From Hericium rajendrae (Eukaryota; Basidiomycota; Agaricomycetes; Russulales; Hericiaceae), in NCBI GenBank assembly GCA_033439255.1, contig CM065881.1, positions 186,001 to 250,000 of the forward strand: a stretch of 64,000 nucleotides of DNA, written 5' to 3'. Shown one piece after another: positions 43,992-54,301 of this stretch; position 1 is the first letter of the stretch, and every line of letters begins with the position of its first letter. The notes beneath the pieces are model-generated. The model did not search any database. It was not told where the DNA came from and saw nothing but the letters and a program-made list of their open reading frames with translations. Made by a program: the position numbers and the translations under genes.

Positions 43992-46418
43992 ATGGCTCCT
44001 AAGAAAAGCAACCCTTCGACCGACCAAAACAAACGCGACCGCACGCAGAAGATCCTACAGTGTGCTGGTCCGACGAAGAAGACGATAAACGGTGAGTTCA
44101 TTCTCGTGCGGTTTGTCACGCCTGACGGAGTGATTGACTATTGCATACAGGCCCTACGCCTTTGAAGTCCGGTCTCAGCTCCATAACGGCACCACATTTC
44201 GTCAAGAACATCGTCGATCCGCAGCTCAAGGACGACGTCAACAGGAATATGCAAGGCCTACTCGACGTGAGCGACTTCGTCAAGAACGTCTTGGGCTTCG
44301 ATGAGCAGGACCTGAAGTGGCAAGAATGGACGTTTACGCCACCCGTGTCGCTCTACGACAAATACGCCGCATGCAAGCAGGAGCCCTCCCGATATGAGCC
44401 ATTCTGCGAGATGCTGGAATATGCCTTGAAGCAATGGGACGACAACACAAACCCTGAACGGAAGCGCACTATCCGCCTTCGGCCAAATAGAAATGGCAAG
44501 AAGATCAAGGGCTATAAGGGCTATGAAAAGCCGAACGAGCGGGACCCGGATCTCTTTTCGGTTCTCCCTCATGAAACTGACGACAAGATCATTATCCAGT
44601 GGCGCGGGATTACCATTGTCGTCGAGTTCAAGAAATCGGGAACCCGAGCAGCAGATCGACTTAAGGCTTTGCGCGAAACGGGTCATTTCGCATCCTGCCC
44701 GGATCCTCCATTAACGGTTCCCAAAACATCCTCGCGCCCGAAGCGGAAGCTGCATTCCGTCGATGAACCCAACAAAGCGCAGAAGACTGGGCCTAGCTCT
44801 CTCCCATCGTCACGCATCAATTCCCAGCCAAACGAACCCGATGTCTTCTCTGCCACAGGCTCTACCGTTGTCCAAGATGGTCCCATTCCACGCGCCACAG
44901 ACGATCAGATTCAACTTGCAGGATATGCGAACGAGATGTTCGCGTCGGTCGGCAACAGGCGCTACGTTACAGGTATCTTCGTGGACGACGATAAGGTGTC
45001 GCTCTGGTACTATGACCGGATCGGCGTCGTACGGTCGAAGGCATTCAGCTTCTACGAAGATCCTAAGCTATTTGTGCTTGTCGCCGTTGCCGTCGCCGTC
45101 TGTGACCGCAAACACTTTGGATACGAGCCGCTTCTCATTCCGGAGACAGAGGTCGTCAACCCATCGACTGTGGACAACAGCGTTCTCAACCTCGAAGTTC
45201 AACACACTGTTGACGGTACAGGCGCTCCAGTCCAGGGCCCTGTTTCATTTCAGGTGCAAGGCGAACCCCTCTACATTCAATACGGAATCATCGGCCGAGG
45301 CACTGTTGTGTACTCTGTGAAGCCTAAGGAGAAGGGCGGCTTGGCATTCCCAGAGGGCAAGCTTATCGCGAAGCTGAGCTGGCCTGTCAAGAGCCGCGTC
45401 GCCGAGGACTTCCTCATCCGCGACATCCGCAAGAAGATCGGTCCGACATGGTCGAAGCATATTCCGGAAATTTTCTGTTCGATGACGCTCGATGAAGCCG
45501 CATTATCTCTTCCGCGCACTTTAATGGGTGCCATGGCCGGGATCCCCGAGGACCGTGTCCTCCGCCTGATGATCACCCGTCATGCCCACGAGCTGAAGGA
45601 CGTCAAGTCTATTGAGGAATTTAAGGCCATCTTCATTCGGCTTGTACGATGTGAGCATACCCATCTTTCTTTTCCGCATTGCTTTACTAACTGTCTCGTT
45701 TTCAGGCCACCGAGTGGTATTTGTGAAAGCAAAGGTGCTGCACAGAGATTTGAGCGTGGGCAATCTCATGTTCCTACGTGAAGGCGACGAGGACCCCTTG
45801 GCGCTTCTGAACGACTGGGATCTAGGAAAGCTGCTCGCTGCGCAAAAGGAATCCAAAGAAGCTAAGGAATCCGGGGAGTCTGAAGAATCCGGAGAATCTG
45901 AAGGATCCGAGGAATCCGAAACGCCTGCCGCTCGTCATCGTACAGGAACAGCCCCCTTTATGGCCATTCAACTCCTTGATAAAAAGCCTCCCCCCCACCT
46001 CTATCGCCACGATCTCGAGTCGTTCATGTATATCCTAATCTGGTGTGCCCTCCACTTCAACCTGAACGGCTCTGAGGTGTCAGGTGTCAGTGAGCTTGTG
46101 GCGGATTGGACGTACGGCAGTTGGGGGAGTATTCAGAAATCGAAAGCATTCCTCTTTTCAGCTGGAAACTCATTCAAAAACGAGATCCTCGACTCGATCA
46201 CACCAGCCTTCCTTCCTATAAGCATATGGATTAACGGGCTGATCCGCATGTTCCGTGCCGGTGACCAGGCCCGGATAAACCACGAGGACAGCCTGGAAGA
46301 CGCTAAGGGCCAAGCCACTGTTGCTTGGAACGAAGATACTCTGAACGGAACTGTCACTTACGAGAAGTTCATGGCTGCGATTGGCGAAAAGCCATACATC
46401 GCCGAGCTCGACGGTTAG
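43992..46418 (+). CDS. FunK1-type protein kinase J, long form, intact
   Basis: Exons 43992-44091, 44151-45650 and 45706-46418; about 770 residues. Leader MAPKKSNPSTDQNKRDR. Exon 2: LLDVSDFVKNVLGF, VEFKKSG, a basic linker, GNRRYVTGIFVDDDKVSLWY, GIIGRGTVVYSV, KLSWPVKSR. Exon 3: VLHRDLSVGNLMF (HRD 546-548), LNDWDLGK, then an acidic Glu/Ser repeat inserted before ARHRTGTAPFMAIQLL, LYRHDLESFMYIL, ending TYEKFMAAIGEKPYIAEL. All catalytic residues are present. The N-terminal two thirds group with B, C and G, but the last 150 residues (WNEDTLNGTVTYEKFMAAIGE) match the short genes I, K and L, so J looks like a hybrid of the two subfamilies. Promoter block conserved with B and C. Confidence 0.9.
45846..45921 (+). 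repeat. Glu/Ser-coding tandem repeat in the activation segment of J
   Basis: Imperfect repeats of a 6-15 bp GAATCCGAA-type unit encode a stretch such as ESGESEESGESEGSEESE between the DWD and RTGT motifs. Paralogues have about 10 residues here and no repeat. Being in the activation loop, its length could change substrate access, and such repeats vary readily between strains. Confidence 0.7.
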
Positions 46419-46753
46419 GATAAGTAAGTATTAGTACTTATTCCGAATTGGTCGCTATTGGATAGTGACTATATGATTTATGAATAGTCGCGTCGTCTCC
46501 TCTATATGACCATTATGATTGAATGATGCTGTGTGTTATGATACATAAATGTACGTTGTGTAGAGCGCCCACCCTGACCCTCGTTTCAGTCTTGCCCGCG
46601 CTTGCCAGTGCCCGCCGCTTTGAGTCTGCAGAAATTAAGTATCATCTCTCCGACGTCGTCGACCACGGTGAGGACTGCAGCTTGAATCAGCCGTCTTGTT
46701 TGTCGCTGATATACTCATATAATGTTATATACAGACCATTGACCATCCCACAG
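46419..46753. other. intergenic between J and the NOP8 fragment
   Basis: About 335 bp, the 3' UTR of J. Parts resemble the 3' flank of short gene I. Confidence 0.4.
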
Positions 46754-46998
46754 ATGGACAAACCGATCACGAAAAGACTGCACATTTCTGGCCTCACGCC
46801 CGCCATCATGCCCGATAGCTCCCGACACTCTCCGCCCCCCTGCCTTCATAGTCTCCCAAAGGCAGAGTAGACACTTGACTCAAACTTCGCTCAGGAACGA
46901 CATGTCTGACCACCTTCAATACCCTCAGCCTTCAGCACCCTCATCGCCCTCGACGGCCTTGGCGCCCTCGATGTGCTCGGTCAGCCACGGCTTGACAG
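46754..46998 (+). pseudogene. fragment of the NOP8-like RRM gene (5' end)
   Basis: From the ATG at 46754 the sequence matches the start of the gene at 53905 (MDKPITKRLHISGLTPAI against MDEPITKRLHISGLTPAI), including about 15 bp before the ATG. After about 60 bp the frame is lost; a further match (ALDGLGALD region) appears near 46.95 kb. Exons 2-4 are absent. It lies downstream of J, as the intact gene lies downstream of short FunK1 L, suggesting one duplicated block. Confidence 0.75.
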
Positions 46999-47679
46999 GC
47001 AACCTCCGACAGGTATAACGCCATGACTTTAAATCCTTTTCCGCATGCTGCAGCCATCTCTCGTTCTGTCTACGCCATCATTGGTTTAGGCATGCCAAGG
47101 CGCACAGATCCGTCTACATATGATTCCGTCACAGAGCTCTTCTGCCCCGTTCTGGAGGCACGCATCATGCAACTGGCCAGCGCGTCCACGTAGGCGAGGC
47201 TCACCATGGCTCGCCATATTGCAAGGTGACTCTCGAATGGGGAAAAGAGGTGACGAATTCAACTGGCTTGTGACGAGAATATGCCTCGGGAATGTGTCAA
47301 TTACGGTACGTTCTTGCTTTTGAACCTGCTGTCTCTGGTAGCATATCTCATTGTGGGTTGATCTGCAGTGGTGTGCCTTCCAAGCGTCGCTCAGTCCAGT
47401 TGTCACTCACTGACAGAAGGCATCTGTCGCCACGTCGAAGCAGAATATTTGCCGCTCTTTTCTCCAACCGGCACCTGCAGCAAACGTTCACTGAGCTTGG
47501 CCTGTGTCCCGCCCCGTTCTGGGAGAAAGGATCGTGAGCCTAATTAGTATGCTTTTATGTGTTCATGCTGCCTTAAAGGAAATTCGCAGAGGCTGTCTGT
47601 CATGAAACAGATTGTCAAGAATGGGGCGAACTTAACAAAATGATCAACAGCTTTCGGAGGGTGAGACCATCGGAGATAC
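46999..47679. other. intergenic, no gene seen
   Basis: About 680 bp with no recognisable coding sequence on either strand. Confidence 0.4.
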
Positions 47680-47745
47680 ATCATGTACGAGAATTTCGTG
47701 GATATGCTTACTGAGGATCCAGTTATCGCAGAGCTCAATGATTAG
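47680..47745 (+). pseudogene. FunK1 C-terminal tail fragment O
   Basis: Encodes MYENFVDMLTEDPVIAELND and a TAG, the characteristic FunK1 end (TYENFMxxIGEDPxIxEL). No other kinase sequence precedes it, so it is the last remnant of another FunK1 gene. Confidence 0.6.
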
Positions 47746-47920
47746 GACAGCTACTATGTGAGTAGCAGTCTTCACCAGTCGCACGCCCTCTGCTCATACG
47801 CCACGTGGGTCTATCGTTTCCGTGTTCAAGCCACTAGCGTATGGCCAAAGACGTTCTCCCTGCGTTTTTGTGCTCTGTCAAAGCCCGAGGACTCTCATGT
47901 CTCTTCTGTATCCCGTCAAC

Positions 47921-49028
47921 ATGACAGCTCCAATTGGTTCCATCATGCCCACCCCGGCTGGACAAGCTGACCAGCGGAAGAGAAAACGGAAACGACAATC
48001 GGACCTAGTGTGCACACTTGTGCACCACTCGCTATGCCGCGCAGATGGTAAATTTCGTTACCGCCATTTTGTGATGTCTGGCTGACTGTTTCGCAGGGGT
48101 CATACACTTGAAGTCCTGTCGGGAACTCCCTCGGTTGAACATTTCGACGGAGCACAGCGTGCTTGACCTTGCAGATATACCTGTGCTGCGCAGCTCCCAC
48201 AGCGTGCCTAATCTAGCACAGCGCAACCTAATCAGTCAGATCCGTTCGCAATACTTACGGGATGTGTTGTCTCTCGAGGAGCTCAAGTCCGTTTTCATCC
48301 AGGTCGTCCGCTCATCCTTCATCAGTCTTCAGACCACAACTCGCCTGATCGTCCCTTCATCCATAGGTCACAGGGTTGTTTACGCGAAGACAGGAAGCTT
48401 GCATGGCAACCTGGGCCCGAACAAATTTATGTTCACGCGCGATGACGACGGCGCGCCCCTGGGCTGTCTAGACGATTTGGATTCAGCGAAACCCGGATTT
48501 GGGGACGAGAAATCGACAACGCCTGCCGCTGATACTCGTGCAGGCGAAACCCTTTTTTGTGGCCATTGAACTCCTTCGTGAAGAGCCTCCCTCCAACCTG
48601 TATCGCCACGACCTCGAGTCATTCATGTATATTCTGACCTGGTGTGCCCTTCATTTCAACCTGGATGGTACTGAAGGGCTGGGTATCAGCGATCCTGTGG
48701 CGGTTTGGACACACGGCACTCGGCAAAGCATCCAAGATGCGAAGTTATTCCTTTTCTCATCTGAAGTAAGATTCAGAAACAGAATCCTGGACTCGATCAC
48801 ACCGGCCTTCCTTCCTATACGAAGATGGGTCAAAGGACTGATCCGCTTGTTCCATGCCGTCACAAGGCCAGAATGACCCGGAACGACGACCTGGACTCGG
48901 AAGCTGAAGAGGAGGCCCCTCATGATTGGAATGAAGATACGCTTAACGGAACCGTAACTTACGAGAATTTCATGGCTGCGATTGGTGAGAAGTCACATAT
49001 CGCCGAGCTCGGTGGTGCCAATAGGTAA
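47921..49028 (+). pseudogene. short FunK1-like gene K, splice-site loss and frameshifts
   Basis: Same plan as I and L: exon 1 47921-48047 (leader with QRKRKRKRQSD), exon 2 from 48097 (GVIHLKSCRELPRLNIS to FIQVVR). The donor expected after VVRC is gone: CGCTCATCC stands where paralogues have CGCT followed by GTAAGT or GTACGT. In exon 3 the catalytic loop reads LHGNLGPNKF (Asp lost) and DDLDSAK stands for NDWDLGK. A frameshift lies near 48555 (before AIELLREEPPS) and another near 48865. The end TYENFMAAIGEKSHIAEL is kept. Confidence 0.75.
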
Positions 49029-49229
49029 GTTAGTTGAAAGCTGTTCTCATGCTATACGAATACAGGTGTCTCAATGCCACGTACTCTTGATTATTATAAG
49101 AGACTGTATTGCCGGGTGCGTGCCGCCATCGTATTAACAAGTACCATCTCTCGAGTTCGGATTGAAGTTGAACAGACCGTTCGAAACGGTACGAGTGACA
49201 TGGTTCGGCCAGTCATGTGCCAGGAGCAT

Positions 49230-51361
49230 TCACTTCTCATGTGAGAATTTGACCGGCTTGACGAGGGATGTGGCCCATTCAGATCTTGGTTTAATTGAGC
49301 ACTTGAACGGCATCGGATGGCTGAAAATTATCATTATACCACGTACACCCCACTAGAAGAAAGGAAAATACCTAATCGTCGCGTCAGTATATTCGACTGC
49401 CGGTTCAATTACGATACCGTCTTCTACTGCCTTCGAGATATCGAAGACAGATAGCAGCATCGCACATGCGAGGAATAAGGATGCGTCTGCGAGAACCATA
49501 CCTGCGTGACGGAAAGCTTCAGTCAATTGTCGAGATACTTGATCTCGACCGGACGTACCAGGACAAGCGCTGCAAGAATGAGGATCAGTCTCCAGTATGA
49601 CAGTCTTGTTCAACACCAGCTTACCGCCTCCCAAATCCAAATGTGAAGGTGTGCGGATCAAGCTCGGCATCCCTGTGCTCTGACGTGATGAATCGCTCAG
49701 GGATGAATTCCATAGAATCATGATAGACATCCTCGTCATGCAAGAATTTCCTGCCACAATACAGGTCAGCTCGCGGACATCGGAGAGAACACACGACGTA
49801 CCAAATGTTCGATATGACGATGGAACCCTCCGGGATCAGATATCCGTTGTAAATATCGTCTTCGATCAGCCGATGCGGGACACCTTCAATTAGGGCGTAA
49901 GGCCGATTTTGCTGACAGAACTGGCAAGCGCCACACACCGAGCGGTCCCACAGGATTCCAGCGCAGTACCTCTTTCACCACAGCATTGACATACGGCAGC
50001 TGGTCACAGTCGCGCATGGTGGGCAGACGCTCGCGGCGCAAGAGCGCGTCCAGTTCGGCTTGCGCCTTGCGCTGCACTTCTGGGTACAGAGTCATCGCGA
50101 GGATAAACGAGTGGATTGCGGAGACAGTCTGCAATACTATTCGTAAACATCGAATGATATGCAGGACGGCCAGCTTACTGTGTCGGCGCCGCCTGAACAT
50201 TCGCGACTCAGCTGTATGTGACATGGCAATTTCGGAGACTGCTGCTCACCAGACATGACTGACGAAGCTGCCCATTTGATACTCTCTTCCTTTTCTGGAC
50301 TGACTTGGCCGTTTTCCAGGAACACTGACGTGAAGGACGGCAGAGCGTTACCATCCGCCTGAGAAGTGAAAAAGATCAGTGCCATTTTGACCTGCAGCGA
50401 CGAATATGACCTCACTATGCGATTCTTGACATACTTGTGCGGCAGATTCACCATTGCTGTTACGTCGGCGGCCCACTCCTTCGCTATCGACTGCCATGAT
50501 GATCCAGGGAACCAGGCAGGCAGGTATTTCACTGTCAAGCACCAATCAGTCTTATACTCAAATTTTTTTAAAGCACGAAATACTCACGAATCGGGAACGT
50601 ATCGACTAGAAATGCGCCTGGTGTGGTCGCCTCGGAGAAATGTTCCGCTGCCTTCTCAGCGAGGTCGATGAAATGATCGTCCTTCTCCTTGATTTCGTAC
50701 CCATGAGAAAGTTTGAGGATGATAGCACCCGCAGTCCTGATCGGCGCACAATGCCAGAGTTAGTACGAACCATCCTGGACAGACGGAGACACATACAACC
50801 GGATATGCTGTGCGAACTCCTCCGGCCGCTCGAGTATGCGCCTGCAGAGCCTGTGCGTCTCGACCTCCACAATGGGGTAATATGGCTCGAACTTGGTTCT
50901 CGAGCCAAAGAAGCGGCTGAACATGCGCCGATAGTCCCGCATCGTGTTGCCATAGCGCATCAGCGCGAGCCCCGACTTCCACCCGATGGCTTCGCCGGCC
51001 ATGTGCAGCACGGGCCGGTCGGAGTAGATCCTGCTACGTTTGTCGAGTAGGTCTGTAGCGGCCTGTGCGGAGTTGAGCACGACGATGTGCTGGCCGAAGA
51101 CAGAGAGGTGGACGATCCCGCCTTGTCGAGTTGTAAAGATGGTGAATTGCGAGAAAGTGGAAATCGCGCACCATACATCGGTGCCCAGCGCGTGAAGGTG
51201 CGCCAGGCGTATGAGGTGGGCATGTCCAAGACGTTGCCGATAAGAGGGAGTCCTTTCGGCCCTGGTGGAAGCGGCAGGCGTTTAGAAGGAAAGAGCATAC
51301 GCTTGAGGATGGCCAGTGCAACGATCGCAAGACAAGCATCTAACCAGACGAGAGCTGCCAT
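49230..51361 (-). CDS. cytochrome P450 monooxygenase
   Basis: Twelve exons fit in phase: 51361-51172, 51121-50800, 50736-50588, 50531-50416, 50358-50250, 50192-50179, 50128-49939, 49883-49802, 49750-49625, 49569-49559, 49501-49372 and 49320-49230; about 509 residues, normal for the family. An N-terminal membrane anchor (WLDACLAIVALAIL) is followed by the proline hinge PLPPGPKGLPLIGN. The I-helix oxygen-binding motif GGADTT is built around a 14 bp micro-exon. Next come the ExxR motif in KEVLRW, PERF, and the heme loop FGFGRRACPG, whose cysteine lies in an 11 bp micro-exon. It ends SHPMPFKCSIKPRS. An ER-bound class II enzyme needing P450 reductase; it resembles basidiomycete P450s loosely annotated as O-methylsterigmatocystin oxidoreductase-like. 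Substrate unknown; no other secondary-metabolism gene lies near. Confidence 0.93.
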
Positions 51362-52211
51362 GTTGAAGCGTGAATGATTCAGAAACCTTCCTGGATGCGA
51401 TTGTGAGAAGGAATGCCGTCAGCGTGAGACGCAGCTATCAATGGATGTTGGGAGCAAAGTGTGATGGAAAGCCAAGATTGGGCTATTTGAACTCCTCCGC
51501 ACCAGAGCACACATGGGGCTAAGCATGCGCGAAGTACGCATCGACCATACCTACAATCGAGATCATTGCGGTGTCTAAAGGATGATCACCGGACTAAGAT
51601 CGTCCTGCAGGTCGTCCGCGTATTTGATGACCCAAAGAATATGATACCCAGTATGGTGTTTGTCGGCGAATTCCACGCCCCGGATATAGTAGACTCAGGT
51701 CGAATACGTAGATACGGTCGTAGCAGACTGAGACAACGGCTTGGGCGGTATTTCGGTGGATGATGCACTCCGTCCTCAGGCTGTAGCGAGCTTGGTAGCG
51801 AGCAGCCTGACTTCACCATACTCTCGAAAGAACCTTGGCTCCGGCTGCAAAGACTGCAAAGTTTATCACGACGTCCAAGCTCGATCGGTTTCGTCAGACG
51901 AGATGCCAAATACGGTGTCTCTGCATGCACGTCCGCCGCGCAAGAAGCAACATACGAGTGATGGATACTTGCGCGTACTTACCAGCAGATTGCGATTGGG
52001 CAGCTATGGACAATGCATCATCGAATCTTAAAGGATCGCTGCGATGTGCACGCAGCCTGCGTATGGGCCTCAGGCACGAAACGCGCGAGCCTTCGGCTGA
52101 ATCCATTCGAACTAGAGCAGCAACCCAACCATACACAACATTGCAGCAGCATACACTATACAGGATCAGCATGCGAAGGCCGATCGAGCAGATTGCGGAA
52201 CAAACCATGCA
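51362..52211. other. intergenic between P450 start and NOP8-like 3' end
   Basis: About 850 bp: P450 promoter and 3' flank of the next gene. A minus-strand frame of 114 codons (51586-51930) has no domain or splice partner and is not called. Confidence 0.4.
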
Positions 52212-53905
52212 TCACACCTCCGCGCCCTCTCCCCCGCGCCGCCGCCGGCTCTTAACTGCTTCACGATGGCGCCGTTTCCACTCGCGCGTCAGCTCGCCAC
52301 GCTGCTCCTCCCACGCGCTGCGGATCTCCGCCTCGCTCTGCGTGCGGCGCCACGCTGGCGCATGGGCACGCGCGCCGTGGCGCGGAAAGAAGAGCGGCTT
52401 CGTGGTGTCCAGCTGGAACGTCGATTGCGGGTGGGTTGGAGGGAGGGTGACGGTCGTGGGTGCTGCTGGGGTGGGAGCGGCGGCAGCGGCAGGGAGGGGA
52501 GAGAGGTCGAGGTCGAGATCGAGGTCTACGTCGAGGTGGCCGAGGAGGGAGAAGCCGGCTATATGCGCGCGGGTCACGTTAGGTCGACCATTGCTGTCGA
52601 GGATACAAATGAAAGCACGCACCTTCGTCCTCGCGCGGCGCGAAGAGATCTTTCAGTTTTGTACTTGTGCTCTGCACGGCGGGTTGCCCCGGCTTTTTTG
52701 TGGGAGACGGCTCTGGGGACGGCGGCTCGGGTACCGCTTCAGGCACGTTGTCGACGGCGTCTACAGCCTGCGGCGCGACGTTATCCATGTCGACGTCGGA
52801 CCCGACACTCTCTGCGCCGCCCCATTCGTCCGTTTCGCCGAACATGTTCTTCAGAAGATCGAGCGTTTTGACTTTCTCCGCGGTGAGCGAGTCGCCGGGC
52901 TGCGATACGGATTTTGATGGTGTCGTCTGTGTTTGTGAGGATGGGATATTTGCCATGGCGATTCTCTGCGTTTTTGTCGGTGGAATGATTGCCGTCTGGG
53001 CGATTTTCGAGGTCGATGCTGGGTCTTCGTCCACCTCGCTAGCCTCGGGATGCGTCTCGTCCATCACCTCCTCCTCCTCGCTCCCGCTCTCGCTCTCATC
53101 GCTATGGGTCACTGTCCCAGCGTCCATCGAGCCACCCTGCGCCACCGCAGCACCCACCGCCTCCAGAAACACGCCCTTCACATGCGTACTGCCATACCTC
53201 AGCGGATCGATTGTCCGCCTCCGCGCCCGCGTCGGTGGCTCGCGCTTCCGCTTCCGCTCCTTCTTCTCCTTCTCGCTCTTCCCCGCCTTCTTGGTCTTGG
53301 CCTGGACTTCAACGGGCGGGTCGAGCGGGCGCGCAGGGCGCATGCGCACGGGGCGTACGAGCCGCCCGAGCGGCGTGACGCGCCACTGCGGGCGCTGGGC
53401 AACGTTCTCGGGCGTGATGAGCGACATGTCGGCCGCCTGCGCGCCATGCGTGCGCGAGCGTTTGCGTGGGGGCGCGGTGTCCATCTCCTCATTTTCGCGC
53501 GCGATTCTGCGTTTGTGATATGTTAGTTGGTGGGCGAGCGGACAAGCGGTAAGGGTGAGCAGGCGAGACGCACCTCTCGCGATAGTCAGGCTTCGCTTCG
53601 CCGAGGCGGAGCCGGGCACCCTTCCAAGTCGACCCGCTAAGGACGTTCATGCCTGCATGTCGTCAGCGCAATCTGAATGCGAAAGAAAAGTCGGACGCAA
53701 AAGACGCACATTTCGCGAGCTTGCCCTTGGTCGTATCGAGCGTGACATAGGCATACTTGCGCGGCTGGCCGAGCGCATCGAGCGCGCCGAGGCCGTCAAG
53801 AGCAGTGAGGGTGCCGAAGGCGGCGAGGCGGGCGGAGAGGGCGTCGGGGGTGATGGCGGGCGTGAGACCAGAAATGTGCAATCTTTTCGTGATTGGTTCG
53901 TCCAT
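52212..53905 (-). CDS. NOP8-like nucleolar RRM protein
   Basis: Exons 53905-53710, 53652-53574, 53506-52623 and 52558-52212; about 501 residues. The N-terminal RRM (residues 1-90) has RNP2-like LHISGL and RNP1-like YAYVTL, split by two introns, and ends MNVLSGSTWKGARLRLGEAK. Then come a basic KKAGKSEKEKKERKRKRE stretch, an acidic Ser/Glu region, TLDLLKNMF, and the C-terminal signature LFAPREDEAGFSLLGHLD, FFPR and WKRRHREAVKSRRRR. This layout is that of Nop8/NOL8, a nucleolar factor of 60S ribosomal subunit assembly; the call rests on the layout and the AGFSLLGHL signature. An Asp-Leu repeat (LDVDLDLDLDLS) follows the signature. A fragment of its 5' end lies at 46.75 kb. Confidence 0.8.
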
Positions 53906-54301
53906 CTATGGGATTGTCAACAGTCTTTCATAATATTATGTGCCGTGCATCAGCAACAAAGAAGATAGTGGAGAAACTGCTATCCTCACCGTATAGTCGA
54001 CAGCGTCGAAGAGGCGACAACTTCTTCAGAGCCATAACTTTAAGCGCTCTAGGAAAGCGAGTGACACAAGGGTTAGGGTGGGCGCTTGGTGGGCGCTTAG
54101 AGTTATTCTCAATTTCGGCGGGCAACTGAGTCCTTGCGGACGCAATGGAGGACAGATTTTATTCAGATCATGAGTATCATATGTTGTAGTCTAAAGACTC
54201 GGTATCCGTGAACCACACTTTCATAAGTATACGAGGCGACATGACTGTATATAAATTATATTAATAATGGCCGCTTTGAATAGCGATGAATTCGGGCGAT
54301 C
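53906..54301. other. intergenic between NOP8-like start and FunK1-L end
   Basis: About 395 bp: NOP8-like promoter and 3' UTR of L. The last 15 bp before the ATG are copied at 46.74 kb. Confidence 0.45.

Noticed and set aside
45822-46010. Minus-strand 62-codon frame with repetitive Phe/Gly/Ser
   Set aside because: Antisense to the acidic repeat of kinase J.
51835-53518. Long plus-strand frames (360 and 283 codons) opposite the NOP8-like gene
   Set aside because: They overlap well-supported exons with RRM and the AGFSLLGHL signature on the minus strand, and have no domain of their own.
49230-53905. Secondary-metabolite gene cluster around the P450
   Set aside because: Neighbours are a ribosome-assembly factor and FunK1 genes; no synthase, transporter or tailoring enzyme.
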